Counted from the stretch's first letter, positions 1 through 15,386 are shown. The stretch is 64,000 nt of DNA from Halictus rubicundus (GCF_050948215.1 NW_027488955.1:62001-126000), one strand, 5' to 3'. Translations and numbers: made by a program. Notes: generated from the letters alone by a model not told the origin.

Positions 1-2384
1 AGCATACGATATTATAGAGGATAGGATAGGATAGAGGATCGGATAGGATAGAGGATTGGATAGGATAGAGGATACGATACTGTAGAGGATAGGATAGAGA
101 ATATGATACGGTAGACGATAGGGGATTGGATCGTATACAGGATAGGAGACGGTAGAGGATAGGATAGGATAGGATAGAGAATAGGATAGGATAGAGGATA
201 GGTTAGGATAGAAGATAGGATAGGATACAGGATACGATAGGATAGGATAGAGAATAGGATAGGATAGAGGATAGGACAGGACAGAGGATAGGATAGGATA
301 GAGGATAGGTTAGGATAGAGGATAGGATAGGATAGAGGATAGGATAGGGTAGAGGATAGGATAGGACAGAGGATACGATAGGATAGGATAGAGAATAGGA
401 TAGGATAGAGAATAGGACAGGATAGAGGATAGGATAGGATAGAGGATAGGATAGGATAGAGGATAGGATACGATAGAGGATAGGATAGGATAGAGGATAG
501 GATAGGGGATTGGATAGGATAGAGGATAGGAGACGATATGAGGATAGGATAGGATAGAGAATAGGATAGGATAGATGATATTATAGGAAAGAGGATAGGA
601 TATGATAGAGGATCGGATAGGATAGAGGATTGGATAGGAGAGAGAATATGATACGGTAGACGATAGGGGATTGGATCGGATACAGGATAGGAGACGGTAG
701 AGGATAGGATAGAGGATAGGATAGGATAGATGATAGGATAGGATAGAGAATAGGACAGGATAGAGGATAGGATAGGATAGAGGATAGGATAGGATAGAGG
801 ATAGGATACGATAGAGGATAGGATAGGATAGAGGATAGGATAGGGGATTGGATAGGATAGAGGATAGGAGACGATATGAGGATAGGATAGGATAGAGAAT
901 AGGATAGGATAGATGATATTATAGGAAAGAGGATAGGATATGATAGAGGATCGGATAGGATAGAGGATTGGATAGGATAGAGAATATGATACGGTAGACG
1001 ATAGGGGATTGGATCGGATACAGGATAGGAGACGGTAGAGGATAGGATAGAGGATAGGATAGGATAGATGATAGGATAGGATAGAGGATAGGATAGGATA
1101 GAGGATAGGATAGGATAGAGGATAGGATAGGATAGAGGATGGGATAGGATAGGATAGAGGATTGGATAGGGGATTGGATAGGATAGAGGATAGGATAGGA
1201 TAGAGGATAGGATAGGATAGAGTATAGGATAGGATAGAGGATAGGATAGGATAGAGGATAGGATAGGATAGAGGATAGGATAGGATAGAGGATAGGATAG
1301 GATAGAGGATAGGATAGGATAGAGGATAGGATAGGGTAGAGGATAGGATAGGATAGAGGATAGGATCGGATAGAGGATTGGATAGGGGATTGGATAGGAT
1401 AGAGGATAGGATAGGATAGAGGATAGGATAGGATAGAGGATAGGATAGGATAGAGGATAGGATAGGATAGAGGATAGGATAGGATAGAGGATAGGATACG
1501 ATAGAGGATACGATAGGATAGGATAGAGGATAGGATAGGATAGAAGAGAGGATAGGATAGAGGATAGGATAGGATAGGATAGAGAATAGGATAGGATAGA
1601 GGATAGGGGATTGGATCGGATACAGGATAGGAGACGGTAGACGATAGGATGGGATAGGATAGAGGATAGGATAGGATAGAGGATAGGATACGATAGAGGA
1701 TAGGATAAGATAGAGGATAGGATAGGATAGAGGATAGGAGATGCTAGAGGATAGGATAGGATAGAGGATAGGATAGGGGATTGGATAGGATAGAGGATAG
1801 GAGACGATATGAGGATAGGATAGGATAGAGAATAGGATAGGATAGATGATATTATAGGAAAGAGGATAGGATATGATAGAGCATACGATATTATAGAGGA
1901 TAGGATAGGATAGAGGATCGGATAGGATAGAGGATTGGATAGGATAGAGGATACGATACTGTAGAGGATAGGATAGAGAATATGATACGGTAGACGATAG
2001 GGGATTGGATCGTATACAGGATAGGAGACGGTAGAGGATAGGATAGGATAGGATAGAGAATAGGATAGGATAGAGGATAGGTTAGGATAGAAGATAGGAT
2101 AGGATACAGGATACGATAGGATAGGATAGAGAATAGGATAGGATAGAGGATAGGACAGGACAGAGGATAGGATAGGATAGAGGATAGGTTAGGATAGAGG
2201 ATAGGATAGGATAGAGGATAGGATAGGGTAGAGGATAGGATAGGACAGAGGATACGATAGGATAGGATAGAGAAAAGGATAGGATAGAGAATAGGACAGG
2301 ATAGAGGATAGGATAGGATAGAGGATAGGATAGGATAGAGGATAGGATACGATAGAGGATAGGATAGGATAGAGGATAGGATAG
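1..2384. repeat. About 505-bp segment present twice, 1879 bp apart
   Basis: Positions 1 to about 505 match 1880 to about 2384 with the same order of variant monomers, including the CTGTAGAGG variant, the GGATCGTATACAGG variant and the paired GGACAGGACAGAGG variant. A visible difference is AGAGAATAGG in the first copy against AGAGAAAAGG near 2271. The copies diverge where the first continues into the GGGGATTGG variant and the second into a GGATGGG variant. The first copy begins at the window edge, so the true repeat may extend further left. Confidence 0.8.
404..1085. repeat. Direct tandem duplication, 338-bp period
   Basis: The segment from about 404 to 747 recurs at about 742 to 1085, offset by 338 bp. 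Shared markers are GGACAGG (414 and 752) and AGACGATATG (531 and 869), followed by the GATATTATAGGAAAGAGG and GGGGATTGGATCGG variants. The period is close to, but not exactly, twenty 17-bp monomers, as expected when pentamer-length variants are included. It looks like a recent unequal exchange inside the array. Confidence 0.8.
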
Positions 2385-3159
2385 GATAGAGGATGGGATA
2401 GGATAGATGATAGGATAGGATAGAGGATTGGATAGGGGATTGGATAGGATAGAGGATAGGATAGGATAGAGGATAGGATAGGATAGAGGATAGGAGAGGA
2501 TAGATGATAGGATAGGATAGATGATAGGATCGGATAGAGCATAGGATACGATAGAGGATAGGATATGATAGAGGATAGGATAGGATAGATGATAGGATAG
2601 GATAGAGCATAGGATACGATAGAGGATAGGATAGGGGATTGGATAGGATAGAGGATAGGATAGGACAGATGATATTATAGGAATGAGGATAGGATATGAT
2701 AGAGGATACGATATTATAGAGGATAGGATAGGATAGAGGATCGGATAGGATAGAGGATTGGATAGGATAGAGGATACGATACGATAGAGGATAGGATAGA
2801 GGATAGGGGATTGGATCGGATACAGGATAGGAGACGGTAGACGATAGGATTGGATAGGATAGAGGATAGGATAGGATAGAGGATGGGATAGGATAGAGGA
2901 TACGATACTGTACAGGATAGGATAGAGAATATGATACGGTAGACGATAGGGGATTGGATCGTATACAGGATAGGAGACGGTAGAGGATAGGATAGGATAG
3001 GATAGAGAATAGGATAGGATAGAGGATAGGTTAGGATAGAAGATAGGATAGGATACAGGATACGATAGGATAGGATAGAGAATAGGATAGGATAGAGGAT
3101 AGGACAGGACAGAGGATAGGATAGGATATAGGATAGGATAGGATAGAGGATAGGATATG

Positions 3160-3912
3160 ATAGAGGATAGGATAGGATAGAGGATAGAATAGGATAGAGG
3201 ATAGGATAGGATAGAGGATTGGATAGGATAGAGGATAGGATATGATAGAGGATAGGATATGATAGAGGATAGGATAGGATAGAGGATAGGATAGGATAGA
3301 TGATAGGATTGGATAGAGGATAGGATAAGATAGAGGATAGGATAGTATAGAGGATAGGATATAATAGAGGATAGAATAGGTTACGATAGAGGATACGATA
3401 GGATAGGATAGAGGGTAGGATAGGATAGAGGATAGGATAGGATAGAGGATAGGATACGATAGAGGATACGATAGGATAGGATAGAGGGTAGGATAGGATA
3501 GAGGATGGGACAGGACAGAGGATAGGATAGGATAGAGGATAGGTTAGGATAGAGGATAGGATGGGATAGAGGATAGGATAGGATAGAGGATAGAATAGGA
3601 TAGAGGATAGGATAGGATAGAGGATTGGATAGGATAGAGGATAGGATATGATAGAGGATAGGATATGATAGAGGATAGGATAGGATAGAGGATAGGATAG
3701 GATAGATGATAGGATTGGATAGAGGATAGGATAAGATAGAGGATAGGATAGTATAGAGGATAGGATATAATAGAGGATAGAATAGGTTACGATAGAGGAT
3801 ACGATAGGATAGGATAGAGGGTAGGATAGGATAGAGGATAGGATAGGATAGAGGATAGGATACGATAGAGGATACGATAGGATAGGATAGAGGGTAGGAT
3901 AGGATAGAGGAT
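3160..3912. repeat. Direct tandem duplication, 406-bp period
   Basis: About 350 bp starting near 3160 recurs from about 3566. The GATAGAATAGG variant is at 3183 and 3589, and the GGTTACGATAG variant at 3379 and 3785, both 406 bp apart. The copies diverge at the right where one enters a GGATGGGACAGG variant. Each copy also contains two spaced occurrences of the GGATAGAGGGTAGG variant, a smaller nested duplication. Confidence 0.78.
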
Positions 3913-4870
3913 AGGATAGGATAAAGGATAGGATAGGATAGAGGATAGGTTAGGATAGAAGAGAGGATAGGATAGAGGATAGGATAGGATAGAGAATAGG
4001 ATAGGATAGAGGATAGGTTAGGATAGAGGATAGGATAGGATAGAGGATAGGATAGGGTAGAGGATAGGATAGGACAGAGGATACGATAGGATAGGATAGA
4101 GAATAGGATAGGATAGAGAATAGGACAGGATAGAGGATAGGATAGGGTAGAGGATAGGATAGGATAGAGGATAGGATACGATAGAGGATAGGATAGGATA
4201 GAGGATAGGATAGGGGATTGGATAGGATAGAGGATAGGAGACGATATGAGGATAGGATAGGATAGAGAATAGGATAGGACATATGATATTATAGGAAAGA
4301 GGATAGGATATGATAGAGGATCGGATAGGATAGAGGATTGGATAGGATAGAGAATATGATACGGTAGACGATAGGGGATTGGATCGGATACAGGATAGGA
4401 GACGGTAGAGGATAGGATAGAGGATAGGATAGGATAGATGATAGGATAGGATAGAGGATAGGATAGGATAGAGGATAGGATAGGATAGAGGATGGGATAG
4501 GATAGATGATAGGATAGGATAGAGGATTGGATAGGGGATTGGATAGGATAGAGGATAGGATAGGATAGAGGATAGGATAGGATAGAGGATAGGATAGGAT
4601 AGAGGATAGGATAGGATAGAGGATAGGATAGGATAGAGGATAGGATAGGATAGAGGATAGGATAGGATAGAGGATAGGATAGGATAGAGGATAGGATAGG
4701 ATAGAGGATAGGATAGGATAGAGGATAGGATAGGATAGAGGATATGATAGGATAGAGGATAGGATAGGATAGAGGATAGGATAGAGGATAGGAGACGATA
4801 TGAGGATAGGATAGGATAGAGAATAGGATAAGGTAGATGATAATATAGGAAGGAGGATAGGATATGATAG

Positions 4871-6883
4871 AGCATACGATATTATAGAGGATAGAATAGG
4901 ATAGGATAGAGGATCGGATAGGATAGAGGATACGATACGATAGAGGATAGGATAGAGGATAGGGGATTGGATCGGATACAGGATAGGAGACGGTAGACGA
5001 TAGGATTGGATAGGATAGAGAATAAGATAGGATAGGGGATAGGTTAGGATAGAGGATAGGATGGGATAGAGGATAGGATAATATAGAGGATAGAATAGGA
5101 TAGAGGATAGGATAGGATAGAGGATACGATAGGATATTATAGAGGATAGGATAGGATAGAGGATTGGATAGGATAGAGGATAGGATATGATAGAGGATAG
5201 GATATGATAGAGGATAGGATAGGATAGAGGATAGGATAGGATAGATGATAGGATTCGATAGAGGATAGGATAAGATAGAGGATAGGATAGTATAGAGGAT
5301 AGGATATAATAGAGGATAGGATAGGATAGAGGATAGGATACGATAGAGGATACGATAGGATAGGATAGAGGGTAGGATAGGATAGAGGATAGGATAGGAC
5401 AGATGATATTATAGGAATGAGGATAGGATATGATAGAGGATACGATATTATAGAGGATAGGATAGTATAGATGATCGGATAGGATAGAGGATTGGATAGG
5501 ATAGAGGATACGATACGATAGAGGATAGGATAGAGGATAGGGGATTGGATCGGATACAGGATAGGAGACGGTAGACGATAGGATGGGATAGGATAGAGGA
5601 TAGGATAGGATAGAGGATAGGATACGATAAGGGATAGGATAAGATAGAGGATAGGATAGGATAGAGGATAGGAGGTGTTAGAGGATAGGATAGGATAGAG
5701 GATAGGATAGGGGATTGGATAGGATAGAGGATAGGAGACGATATGAGGATAGGATAGGATAGAGAATAGGATAGGATAGATGATATTATAGGAAAGAGGA
5801 TAGGATATGATAGAGCATACGATATTATAGAGGATAGGATAGGATAGAGGATAGGATACGATAGAGGATACGATAGGAAAGGATAGAGGGTAGGATAGGA
5901 TAGAGGATAGGATAGGATAAAGGATAGGATAGGATAGAGGATAGGTTAGGATAGAAGAGAGGATAGGATAGAGGATAGGATAGGATAGGATAGAGAATAG
6001 GATAGGATAGAGGATAGGTTAGGATAGAGGATAGGATAGGATAGAGGATAGGATAGGGTAGAGGATAGGATAGGACAGAGGATACGATAGGATAGGATAG
6101 AGAATAGGATAGGATAGAGAATAGGACAGGATAGAGGATAGGATAGGGTAGAGGATAGGATAGGATAGAGGATAGGATACGATAGAGGATAGGATAGGAT
6201 AGAGGATAGGATAGGGGATTGGATAGGATAGAGGATAGGAGACGATATCAGGATAGGATAGGATAGAGAATAGGATAGGACAGATGATATTATAGGAAAG
6301 AGGATAGGATATGATAGAGGATCGGATAGGATAGAGGATTGGATAGGATAGAGAATATGATACGGTAGACGATAGGGGATTGGATCGGATACAGGATAGG
6401 AGACGGTAGAGGATAGGATAGAGGATAGGATAGGATAGATGATAGGATAGGATAGAGGATAGGATAGGATAGAGGATAGGATAGGATAGAGGATAGGATA
6501 GGATAGAGGATGGGATAGGATAGATGATAGGATAGGATAGAGGATTGGATAGGGGATTGGATAGGATAGAGGATAGGATAGGATAGAGGATAGGATAGGA
6601 TAGAGGATAGGATAGGATAGAGGATAGGATAGGATAGAGGATAGGATAGGATAGAGGATAGGATAGGATAGAGGATAGGATAGAGGATAGGATAGGATAG
6701 AGGATAGGATAGGATAGAGGATAGGATAGGATAGAGGATAGGATAGGATAGAGGATATGATAGGATAGAGGATAGGATAGGATAGAGGATAGGATAGAGG
6801 ATAGGAGACGATATGAGGATAGGATAGGATAGAGAATAGGATAAGGTAGATGATAATATAGGAAGGAGGATAGGATATGATAG
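4871..6883. repeat. Rearranged, shortened relative of the 4.97-kb HOR
   Basis: The left part, from 4871 to about 5010, matches the start of the full HOR at 6884. It then jumps to sequence matching about 7680-8476, with the marker at 5814 lying 2663 bp before its counterpart at 8477. After 5814 it jumps again and ends with sequence matching the end of the next HOR (6019-6883 against 10935-11850, the latter 51 bp longer). The simplest reading is an HOR copy that has lost internal segments through unequal exchange. Confidence 0.65.
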
Positions 6884-9800
6884 AGCATACGATATTATAG
6901 AGGATAGAATAGGATAGGATAGAGGATCGGATAGGATAGAGGATACGATACGATAGAGGATAGGATAGAGGATAGGGGATTGGATCGGATACAGGATAGG
7001 AGACGGTAGACGATAGGATTGGATAGGATAGAGGATAGGATAGGATAGAGGATGGGATAGGGGATTGGATAGCATAGAGGATAGGAGACGATATGAGGAT
7101 AGGATAGGATAGAGAATATGTTATTATAGATGATATTATAGGAAAGAGGATAGGATATGATAGAGGATCGGATAGGATAGAGGATTGGATAGGATAGAGG
7201 ATAGGATAGGATAGATGATAGGATAGGATAGAGGATAGGATAGGATAGAGGATAGGATAGGATAGAGGATAGGATACGATAGAGGATACGATAGGATAGG
7301 ATTGAGGGTAGGATAGGATAGAGGATAGGATAGGATAGAGGATAGGATAGGATAGAGGATAGGAGATGATAGAGGATAGGATAGGATAGAGGATAGGATA
7401 GGGGATTGGATAGGATAGAGGATAGGAGACGATATGAGGATAGGATAGGATAGAGAATAGGATAGGATAGATGATATTATAGGAAAGAGGATAGGATATG
7501 ATAGAGCATACGATATTATAGAGGATAGGATAGGATAGAGGATCGGATAGGATAGAGGATTGGATAGGATAGAGGATACGATACTGTAGAGGATAGGATA
7601 GAGAATATGATACGGTAGACGATAGGGGATTGGATCGTATACAGGATAGGAGACGGTAGAGGATAGGATAGGGTAGGATAGAGAATAAGATAGGATAGAG
7701 GATAGGTTAGGACAGAGGATAGGATGGGATAGAGGATAGGATAGGATAGAGGATAGAATAGGATAGAGGATAGGATAGGATAGAGGATACGATAGGATAT
7801 TATAGAGGATAGGATAGGATAGAGGATTGGATAGGATAGAGGATAGGATATGATAGAGGATAGGATATGATAGAGGATAGGATAGGATAGAGGATAGGAT
7901 AGGATAGATGATAGGATTCGATAGAGGATAGGATAAGATAGAGGATAAGATAGTATAGAGGATAGGATATAATAGAGGATAGGATAGGATAGAGGATAGG
8001 ATACGATAGAGGATACGATAGGATAGGATAGAGGGTAGGATAGGATAGAGGATAGGATAGGACAGATGATATTATAGGAATGAGGATAGGATATGATAGA
8101 GGATACGATATTATAGAGGATAGGATAGTATAGATGATCGGATAGGATAGAGGATTGGATAGGATAGAGGATACGATACGATAGAGGATAGGATAGAGGA
8201 TAGGGGATTGGATCGGATACAGGATAGGAGACGGTAGACGATAGGATGGGATAGGATAGAGGATAGGATAGGATAGAGGATAGGATACGATAAGGGATAG
8301 GATAAGATAGAGGATAGGATAGGATAGAGGATAGGAGGTGTTAGAGGATAGGATAGGATAGAGGATAGGATAGGGGATTGGATAGGATAGAGGATAGGAG
8401 ACGATATGAGGATAGGATAGGATAGAGAATAGGATAGGATAGATGATATTATAGGAAAGAGGATAGGATATGATAGAGCATACGATATTATAGAGGATAG
8501 GATAGGATAGAGGATCGGATAGGATAGAGGATTGGATAGGATAGAGGATACGATACTGTAGAGGATAGGATAGAGAATATGATACGGTAGACGATAGGGG
8601 ATTGGATCGTATACAGGATAGGAGACGGTAGAGGATAGGATAGGATAGGATAGAGAATAGGATAGGATAGAGGATAGGTTAGGATAGAAGATAGGATAGG
8701 ATACACGATACGATAGGATAGGATAGAGAATAGGATAGGATAGAGGATAGGACAGGACAGAGGATAGGATAGGATAGAGGATAGGTTAGGATAGAGGATA
8801 GGATGGGATAGAGGATAGGATAGGATAGAGGATAGAATAGGATAGAGGATAGGATAGGATAGAGGATTGGATAGGATAGAGGATAGGATATGATAGAGGA
8901 TAGGATATGATAGAGGATAGGATAGGATAGAGGATAGGATAGGATAGATGATAGGATTGGATAGAGGATAGGATAAGATAGAGGATAGGATAGTATAGAG
9001 GATAGGATATAATAGAGGATAGAATAGGATACGATAGAGGATACGATAGGATAGGATAGAGGGTAGGATAGGATAGAGGATAGGATAGGATAGAGGATAG
9101 GATACGCTAGAGGATACGATAGGATAGGATAGAGGGTAGGATAGGATAGAGGATAGGATAGGATAAAGCATAGGATAGGATAGAGGATAGGTTAGGATAG
9201 AAGAGAGGATAGGATAGAGGATAGGATAGGATAGGATAGAGAATAGGATAGGATAGAGGATAGGTTAGGATAGAGGATAGGATAGGATAGAGGATAGGAT
9301 AGGGTAGAGGATAGGATAGGACAGAGGATACGATAGGATAGGATAGAGAATAGGATAGGATAGAGAATAGGACAGGATAGAGGATAGGATAGGATAGAGG
9401 ATAGGATAGGATAGAGGATAGGATACGATAGAGGATAGGATAGGATAGAGGATAGGATAGGGGATTGGATAGGATAGAGGATAGGAGACGATATGAGGAT
9501 AGGATAGGATAGAGAATAGGATAGGACAGATGATATTATAGGAAAGAGGATAGGATATGATAGAGGATCGGATAGGATAGAGGATTGGATAGGATAGAGA
9601 ATATGATACGGTAGACGATAGGGGATTGGATCGGATACAGGATAGGAGACGGTAGAGGATAGGATAGAGGATAGGATAGGATAGATGATAGGATAGGATA
9701 GAGGATAGGATAGGATAGAGGATAGGATAGGATAGAGGATAGGATAGGATAGAGGATGGGATAGGATAGATGATAGGATAGGATAGAGGATTGGATAGGG

Positions 9801-11850
9801 GATTGGATAGGATAGAGGATAGGATAGGATAGAGGATAGGATAGGATAGAGGATAGGATAGGATAGAGGATAGGATAGGATAGAGGATAGGATAGGATAG
9901 AGGATAGGATAAGATAGAGGATAGGATAGGATAGAGGATAGGATAGGATAGAGGATATGATAGGATAGAGGATAGGATAGGATAGAGGATAGGATAGAGG
10001 ATAGGAGACGATATGAGGATAGGATAGGATAGAGAATAGGATAAGGTAGATGATATTATAGGAAGGAGGATAGGATATGATAGAGCATACGATATTATAG
10101 AGGATAGAATAGGATAGGATAGAGGATCGGATAGGATAGAGGATGGGATAGGATAGAGGATACGATACTATAGAGGATAGGATAGAGAATATGATACGGT
10201 AGACGATAGGGGCTTGGATCGTATACAGGATAGGAGACGGTAGAGGATAGGATAGGATAGGATAGAGAATAGGATAGGATAGAGGATAAGTTAGGATAGA
10301 AGATAGGATATGATAGACGATAGGACAGGATAGAGGATAGGATAGGATAGAGGATAGGATAGGATAGAGGATAGGATAGGATAGAGGATACGATAGGATA
10401 GAGGATTGGATAGGGGATTGGATAGGATAGAGGATAGGATAGGATAGAGGATAGGATAGGATAGAGGATAGGATAGGATAGAGGATAGGATAGGATAGAG
10501 GATAGAATAGGATAGAGGATAGGATAGGATAGAGGATTGGATAGGATAGAGGATAGGATATGATAGAGGATAGGATATGATAGAGGATAGGATAGGATAG
10601 AGGATAGGATAGGATAGATGATAGGATTGGATAGAGGATAGGATAAGATAGAGGATAGGATAGTATAGAGGATAGGATATAATAGAGGATAGAATAGGTT
10701 ACGATAGAGGATACGATAGGATAGGATAGAGGGTAGGATAGGATAGTGGATAGGATAGGATAGAGGATAGGATACGATAGAGGATACGATAGGATAGGAT
10801 AGAGGGTAGGATAGGATAGAGGATAGGATAGGATAAAGGATAGGATAGGATAGAGGATAGGTTAGGATAGAAGAGAGGATAGGATAGAGGATAGGATAGG
10901 ATAGGATAGAGAATAGGATAGGATAGAGGATAGGTTAGGATAGAGGATAGGATAGGATAGAGGATAGGATAGGGTAGAGGATAGGACAGGACAGAGGATA
11001 CGATAGGATAGGATAAAGAATAGGATAGGATAGAGAATAGGACAGGATAGAGGATAGGATAGGGTAGAGGATAGGATAGGATAGAGGATAGGATACGATA
11101 GAGGATAGGATAGGATAGAGGATAGGATAGGGGATTGGATAGGATAGAGGATAGGAGACGATATGAGGATAGGATAGGATAGAGAATAGGATAGGACAGA
11201 TGATATTATAGGAAAGAGGATAGGATATGATAGAGGATCGGATAGGATAGAGGATTGGATAGGATAGAGAATATGATACGGTAGACGATAGGGGATTGGA
11301 TCGGATACAGGATAGGAGACGGTAGAGGATAGGATAGAGGATAGGATAGAATAGATGATAGGATAGGATAGAGGATAGGATAGGATAGAGGATAGGATAG
11401 GATAGAGGATAGGATAGGATAGAGGATGGGATAGGATAGATGATAGGATAGGATAGAGGATTGGATAGGGGATTGGATAGGATAGAGGATAGGATAGGAT
11501 AGAGGATAGGATAGGATAGAGGATAGGATAGGATAGAGGATGGGATAGGATAGATGATAGGATAGGATAGAGGATTGGATAGGGGATTGGATAGGATAGA
11601 GGATAGGATAGGATAGAGGATAGGATAGGATAGAGGATAGGATAGGACAGAGGATAGGATAGGATAGAGGATAGGATAGGATAGAGGATAGGATAGGATA
11701 GAGGATAGGATAGGATAGAGGATATGATAGGATAGAGGATAGGATAGGATAGAGGATAGGATAGATGATAGGAGACGATATGAGGATAGGATAGGATAGA
11801 GAATAGGATAAGGTAGATGATAATATAGGAAGGAGGATAGGATATGATAG
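6884..11850. repeat. 4967-bp higher-order repeat, copy 1
   Basis: This unit runs from the marker AGCATACGATATTATAGAGG at 6884 to the base before the same marker at 11851. Internal markers at 7505, 8477 and 10084 split it into blocks of 621, 972, 1607 and 1767 bp. The first two blocks recur with identical lengths in the following copy. Variant monomers are kept in the same order across at least the first 3.5 kb of the two copies, which marks this as an HOR and not random variation. Confidence 0.85.
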
Positions 11851-14800
11851 AGCATACGATATTATAGAGGATAGAATAGGATAGGATAGAGGATCGGATA
11901 GGATAGAGGATACGATACGATAGAGGATAGGATAGAGGATAGGGGATTGGATCGGATACAGGATAGGAGACGGTAGACGATAGGATTGGATAGGATAGAG
12001 GATAGGATAGGATAGAGGATGGGATAGGGGATTGGATAGCATAGAGGATAGGAGACGATATGAGGATAGGATAGGATAGAGAATATGTTATTATAGATGA
12101 TATTATAGGAAAGAGGATAGGATATGATAGAGGATCGGATAGGATAGAGGATTGGATAGGATAGAGGATAGGATAGGATAGATGATAGGATAGGATAGAG
12201 GATAGGATAGGATAGAGGATAGGATAGGATGGAGGATAGGATACGATAGAGGATACGATAGGATAGGATAGAGGGTAGGATAGGATAGAGGATAGGATAG
12301 GATAGAGGATAGGATAGGATAGAGGATAGGAGATGATAGAGGATAGGATAGGATAGAGGATAGGATAGGGGATTGGATAGGATAGAGGATAGGAGACGAT
12401 ATGAGGATAGGATAGGATAGAGAATAGGATAGGATAGATGATATTATAGGAAAGAGGATAGGATATGATAGAGCATACGATATTATAGAGGATAGGATAG
12501 GATAGAGGATCGGATAGGATAGAGGATTGGATAGGATAGAGGATACGATACTGTAGAGGATAGGATAGAGAATATGATACGGTAGACGATAGGGGATTGG
12601 ATCGTATACAGGATAGGAGACGGTAGAGGATAGGATAGGATAGGATAGAGAATAAGATAGGATAGAGGATAGGTTAGGATAGAGGATAGGATGGGATAGA
12701 GGATAGGATAGGATAGAGGATAGAATAGGATAGAGGATAGGATAGGATAGAGGATACGATAGGATATTATAGAGGATAGGATAGGATAGAGGATTGGATA
12801 GGATAGAGGATAGGATATGATAGAGGATAGGATATGATAGAGGATAGGATAGGATAGAGGATAGGATAGGATAGATGATAGGATTCGATAGAGGATAGGA
12901 TAAGATAGAGGATAGGATAGTATAGAGGATAGGATATAATAGAGGATAGGATAGGATAGAGGATAGGATACGATAGAGGATACGATAGGATAGGATAGAG
13001 GGTAGGATAGGATAGAGGATAGGATAGGACAGATGATATTATAGGAATGAGGATAGGATATGATAGAGGATACGATATTATAGATGATAGGATAGTATAG
13101 ATGATCGGATAGGATAGAGGATTGGATAGGATAGAGGATACGATACGATAGAGGATAGGATAGAGGATAGGGGATTGGATCGGATACAGGATAGGAGACG
13201 GTAGACGATAGGATGGGATAGGATAGAGGATAGGATAGGATAGAGGATAGGATACGATAAGGGATAGGATAAGATAGAGGATAGGATAGGATAGAGGATA
13301 GGAGGTGTTAGAGGATAGGATAGGATAGAGGATAGGATAGGGGATTGGATAGGATAGAGGATAGGAGACGATATGAGGATAGGATAGGATAGAGAATAGG
13401 ATAGGATAGATGATATTATAGGAAAGAGGATAGGATATGATAGAGCATACGATATTATAGAGGATAGTATAGGATAGAGGATCGGATAGGATAGAGGATT
13501 GGATAGGATAGAGGATACGATACTGTAGAGGATAGGATAGAGAATATGATACGGTAGACGATAGGGGATTGGATCGTATACAGGATAGGAGACGGTGGAG
13601 GATAGGATAGGATAGGATAGAGAATAGGATAGGATAGAGGATAGGTTAGGATAGAAGATAGGATAGGATACAGGATACGATAGGATAGGATAGAGAATAG
13701 GATAGGATAGAGGATAGGACGGGACAGAGGATAGGATAGGATAGAGGATAGGTTAGGATAGAGGATAGGATGGGATAGAGGATAGGATGGGATAGAGGAT
13801 AGGATAGGATAGAGGATAGAATAGGATAGAGGATAGGATAGGATAGAGGATTGGATAGGATAGAGGATAGGATATGATAGAGGATAGGATATGATAGAGG
13901 ATAGGATAGGATAGAGGATAGGATAGGATAAATGATAGGATTGGATAGAGGATAGGATAAGATAGAGGATAGGATAGTATAGAGGATAGGATATAATAGA
14001 GGATAGAATAGGATACGATAGAGGATACGATAGGATAGGATAGAGGGTAGGATAGGATAGAGGATAGGATAGGATAGAGGATAGGATACGATAGAGGATA
14101 CGATAGGATAGGATAGAGGGTAGGATAGGATAGAGGATAGGATAGGATAAAGCATAGGATAGGATAGAGGATAGGTTAGGATAGAAGAGAGGATAGGATA
14201 GAGGATAGGATAGGATAGGATAGAGAATAGGATAGGATAGAGGATAGGTTAGGATAGAGGATAGGATAGGATAGAGGATAGGATAGGGTAGAGGATAGGA
14301 TAGGACAGAGGATACGATAGGATAGTATAGAGAATAGGATAGGATAGAGAATAGGACAGGATAGAGGATAGGATAGGATAGAGGATAGGATAGGATAGAG
14401 GATAGGATACGATACAGGATAGGATAGGATAGAGGATAGGATAGGGGATTGGATAGGATAGAGGATAGGAGACGATATGAGGATAGGATAGGATAGAGAA
14501 TAGGATAGGACAGATGATATTATAGGAAAGAGGATAGGATATGATAGAGGATCGGATAGGATAGAGGATTGGATAGGATAGAGAATATGATACGGTAGAC
14601 GATAGGGGATTGGATCGGATACAGGATAGGAGACGGTAGAGGATAGGATAGAGGATAGGATAGGATAGATGATAGGATAGGATAGAGGATAGGATAGGAT
14701 AGAGGATAGGATAGGATAGAGGATAGGATAGGATAGAGGATGGGATAGGATAGATGATAGGATAGGATAGAGGATTGGATAGGGGATTGGATAGGATAGA

Positions 14801-15386
14801 GGATAGGATAGGATAGAGGATAGGATAGGATAGAGGATAGGATAGGATAGAGGATAGGATAGGATAGAGGATAGGATAGGATAGAGGATAGGATAAGATA
14901 GAGGATAGGATAGGATAGAGGATAGGATAGGATAGAGGATATGATAGGATAGAGGATAGGATAGGATAGAGGATAGGATAGAGGATAGGAGACGATATGA
15001 GGATAGGATAGGATAGAGAATAGGATAAGGTAGATGATATTATAGGAAGGAGGATAGGATATGATAGAGCATACGATATTATAGAGGATAGAATAGGATA
15101 GGATAGAGGATCGGATAGGATAGAGGATGGGATAGGATAGAGGATACGATACTATAGAGGATAGGATAGAGAATATGATACGGTAGACGATAGGGGCTTG
15201 GATCGTATACAGGATAGGAGACGGTAGAGGATAGGATAGGATAGGATAGAGAATAGGATAGGATAGAGGATAGGTTAGGATAGAAGATAGGATATGATAG
15301 ACGATAGGACAGGATAGAGGATAGGATAGGATAGAGGATAGGATAGGATAGAGGATAGGATAGGATAGAGGATACGATAGGATAGA
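11851..15386. repeat. 4967-bp higher-order repeat, copy 2 (truncated)
   Basis: The order of variants follows copy 1 at an offset of 4967 bp through the markers at 12472 and 13444, then at 4984 bp from 15068. The extra 17 bp is one added monomer: the GGATGGGATAGAGG variant occurs twice, 17 bp apart, at about 13768-13801, where copy 1 has one near 8803. Similarity to copy 1 ends at about 15386 (copy 1 position about 10402), after which block B begins. Confidence 0.83.

Larger units (their letters stand above)
1..15386. repeat. 17-bp satellite array, block A
   Basis: This stretch is continuous tandem repeat of AGAGGATAGGATAGGAT, with scattered 12-bp and 22-bp length variants that lose or gain one AGGAT pentamer. 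The + strand is purine-rich and nearly free of C. Substituted monomers recur in a fixed order and define longer repeats. A diagnostic marker, AGCATACGATATTATAGAGG, starts at 1, 1880, 4871, 5814, 6884, 7505, 8477, 10084, 11851, 12472, 13444 and 15068, and again at 15998 inside block B. The intervals 621, 972, 1607 and 1767 bp repeat as a set. Nothing gene-like is visible. Centromeric, pericentromeric or subtelomeric heterochromatin is plausible but not shown by sequence alone. Confidence 0.97.
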
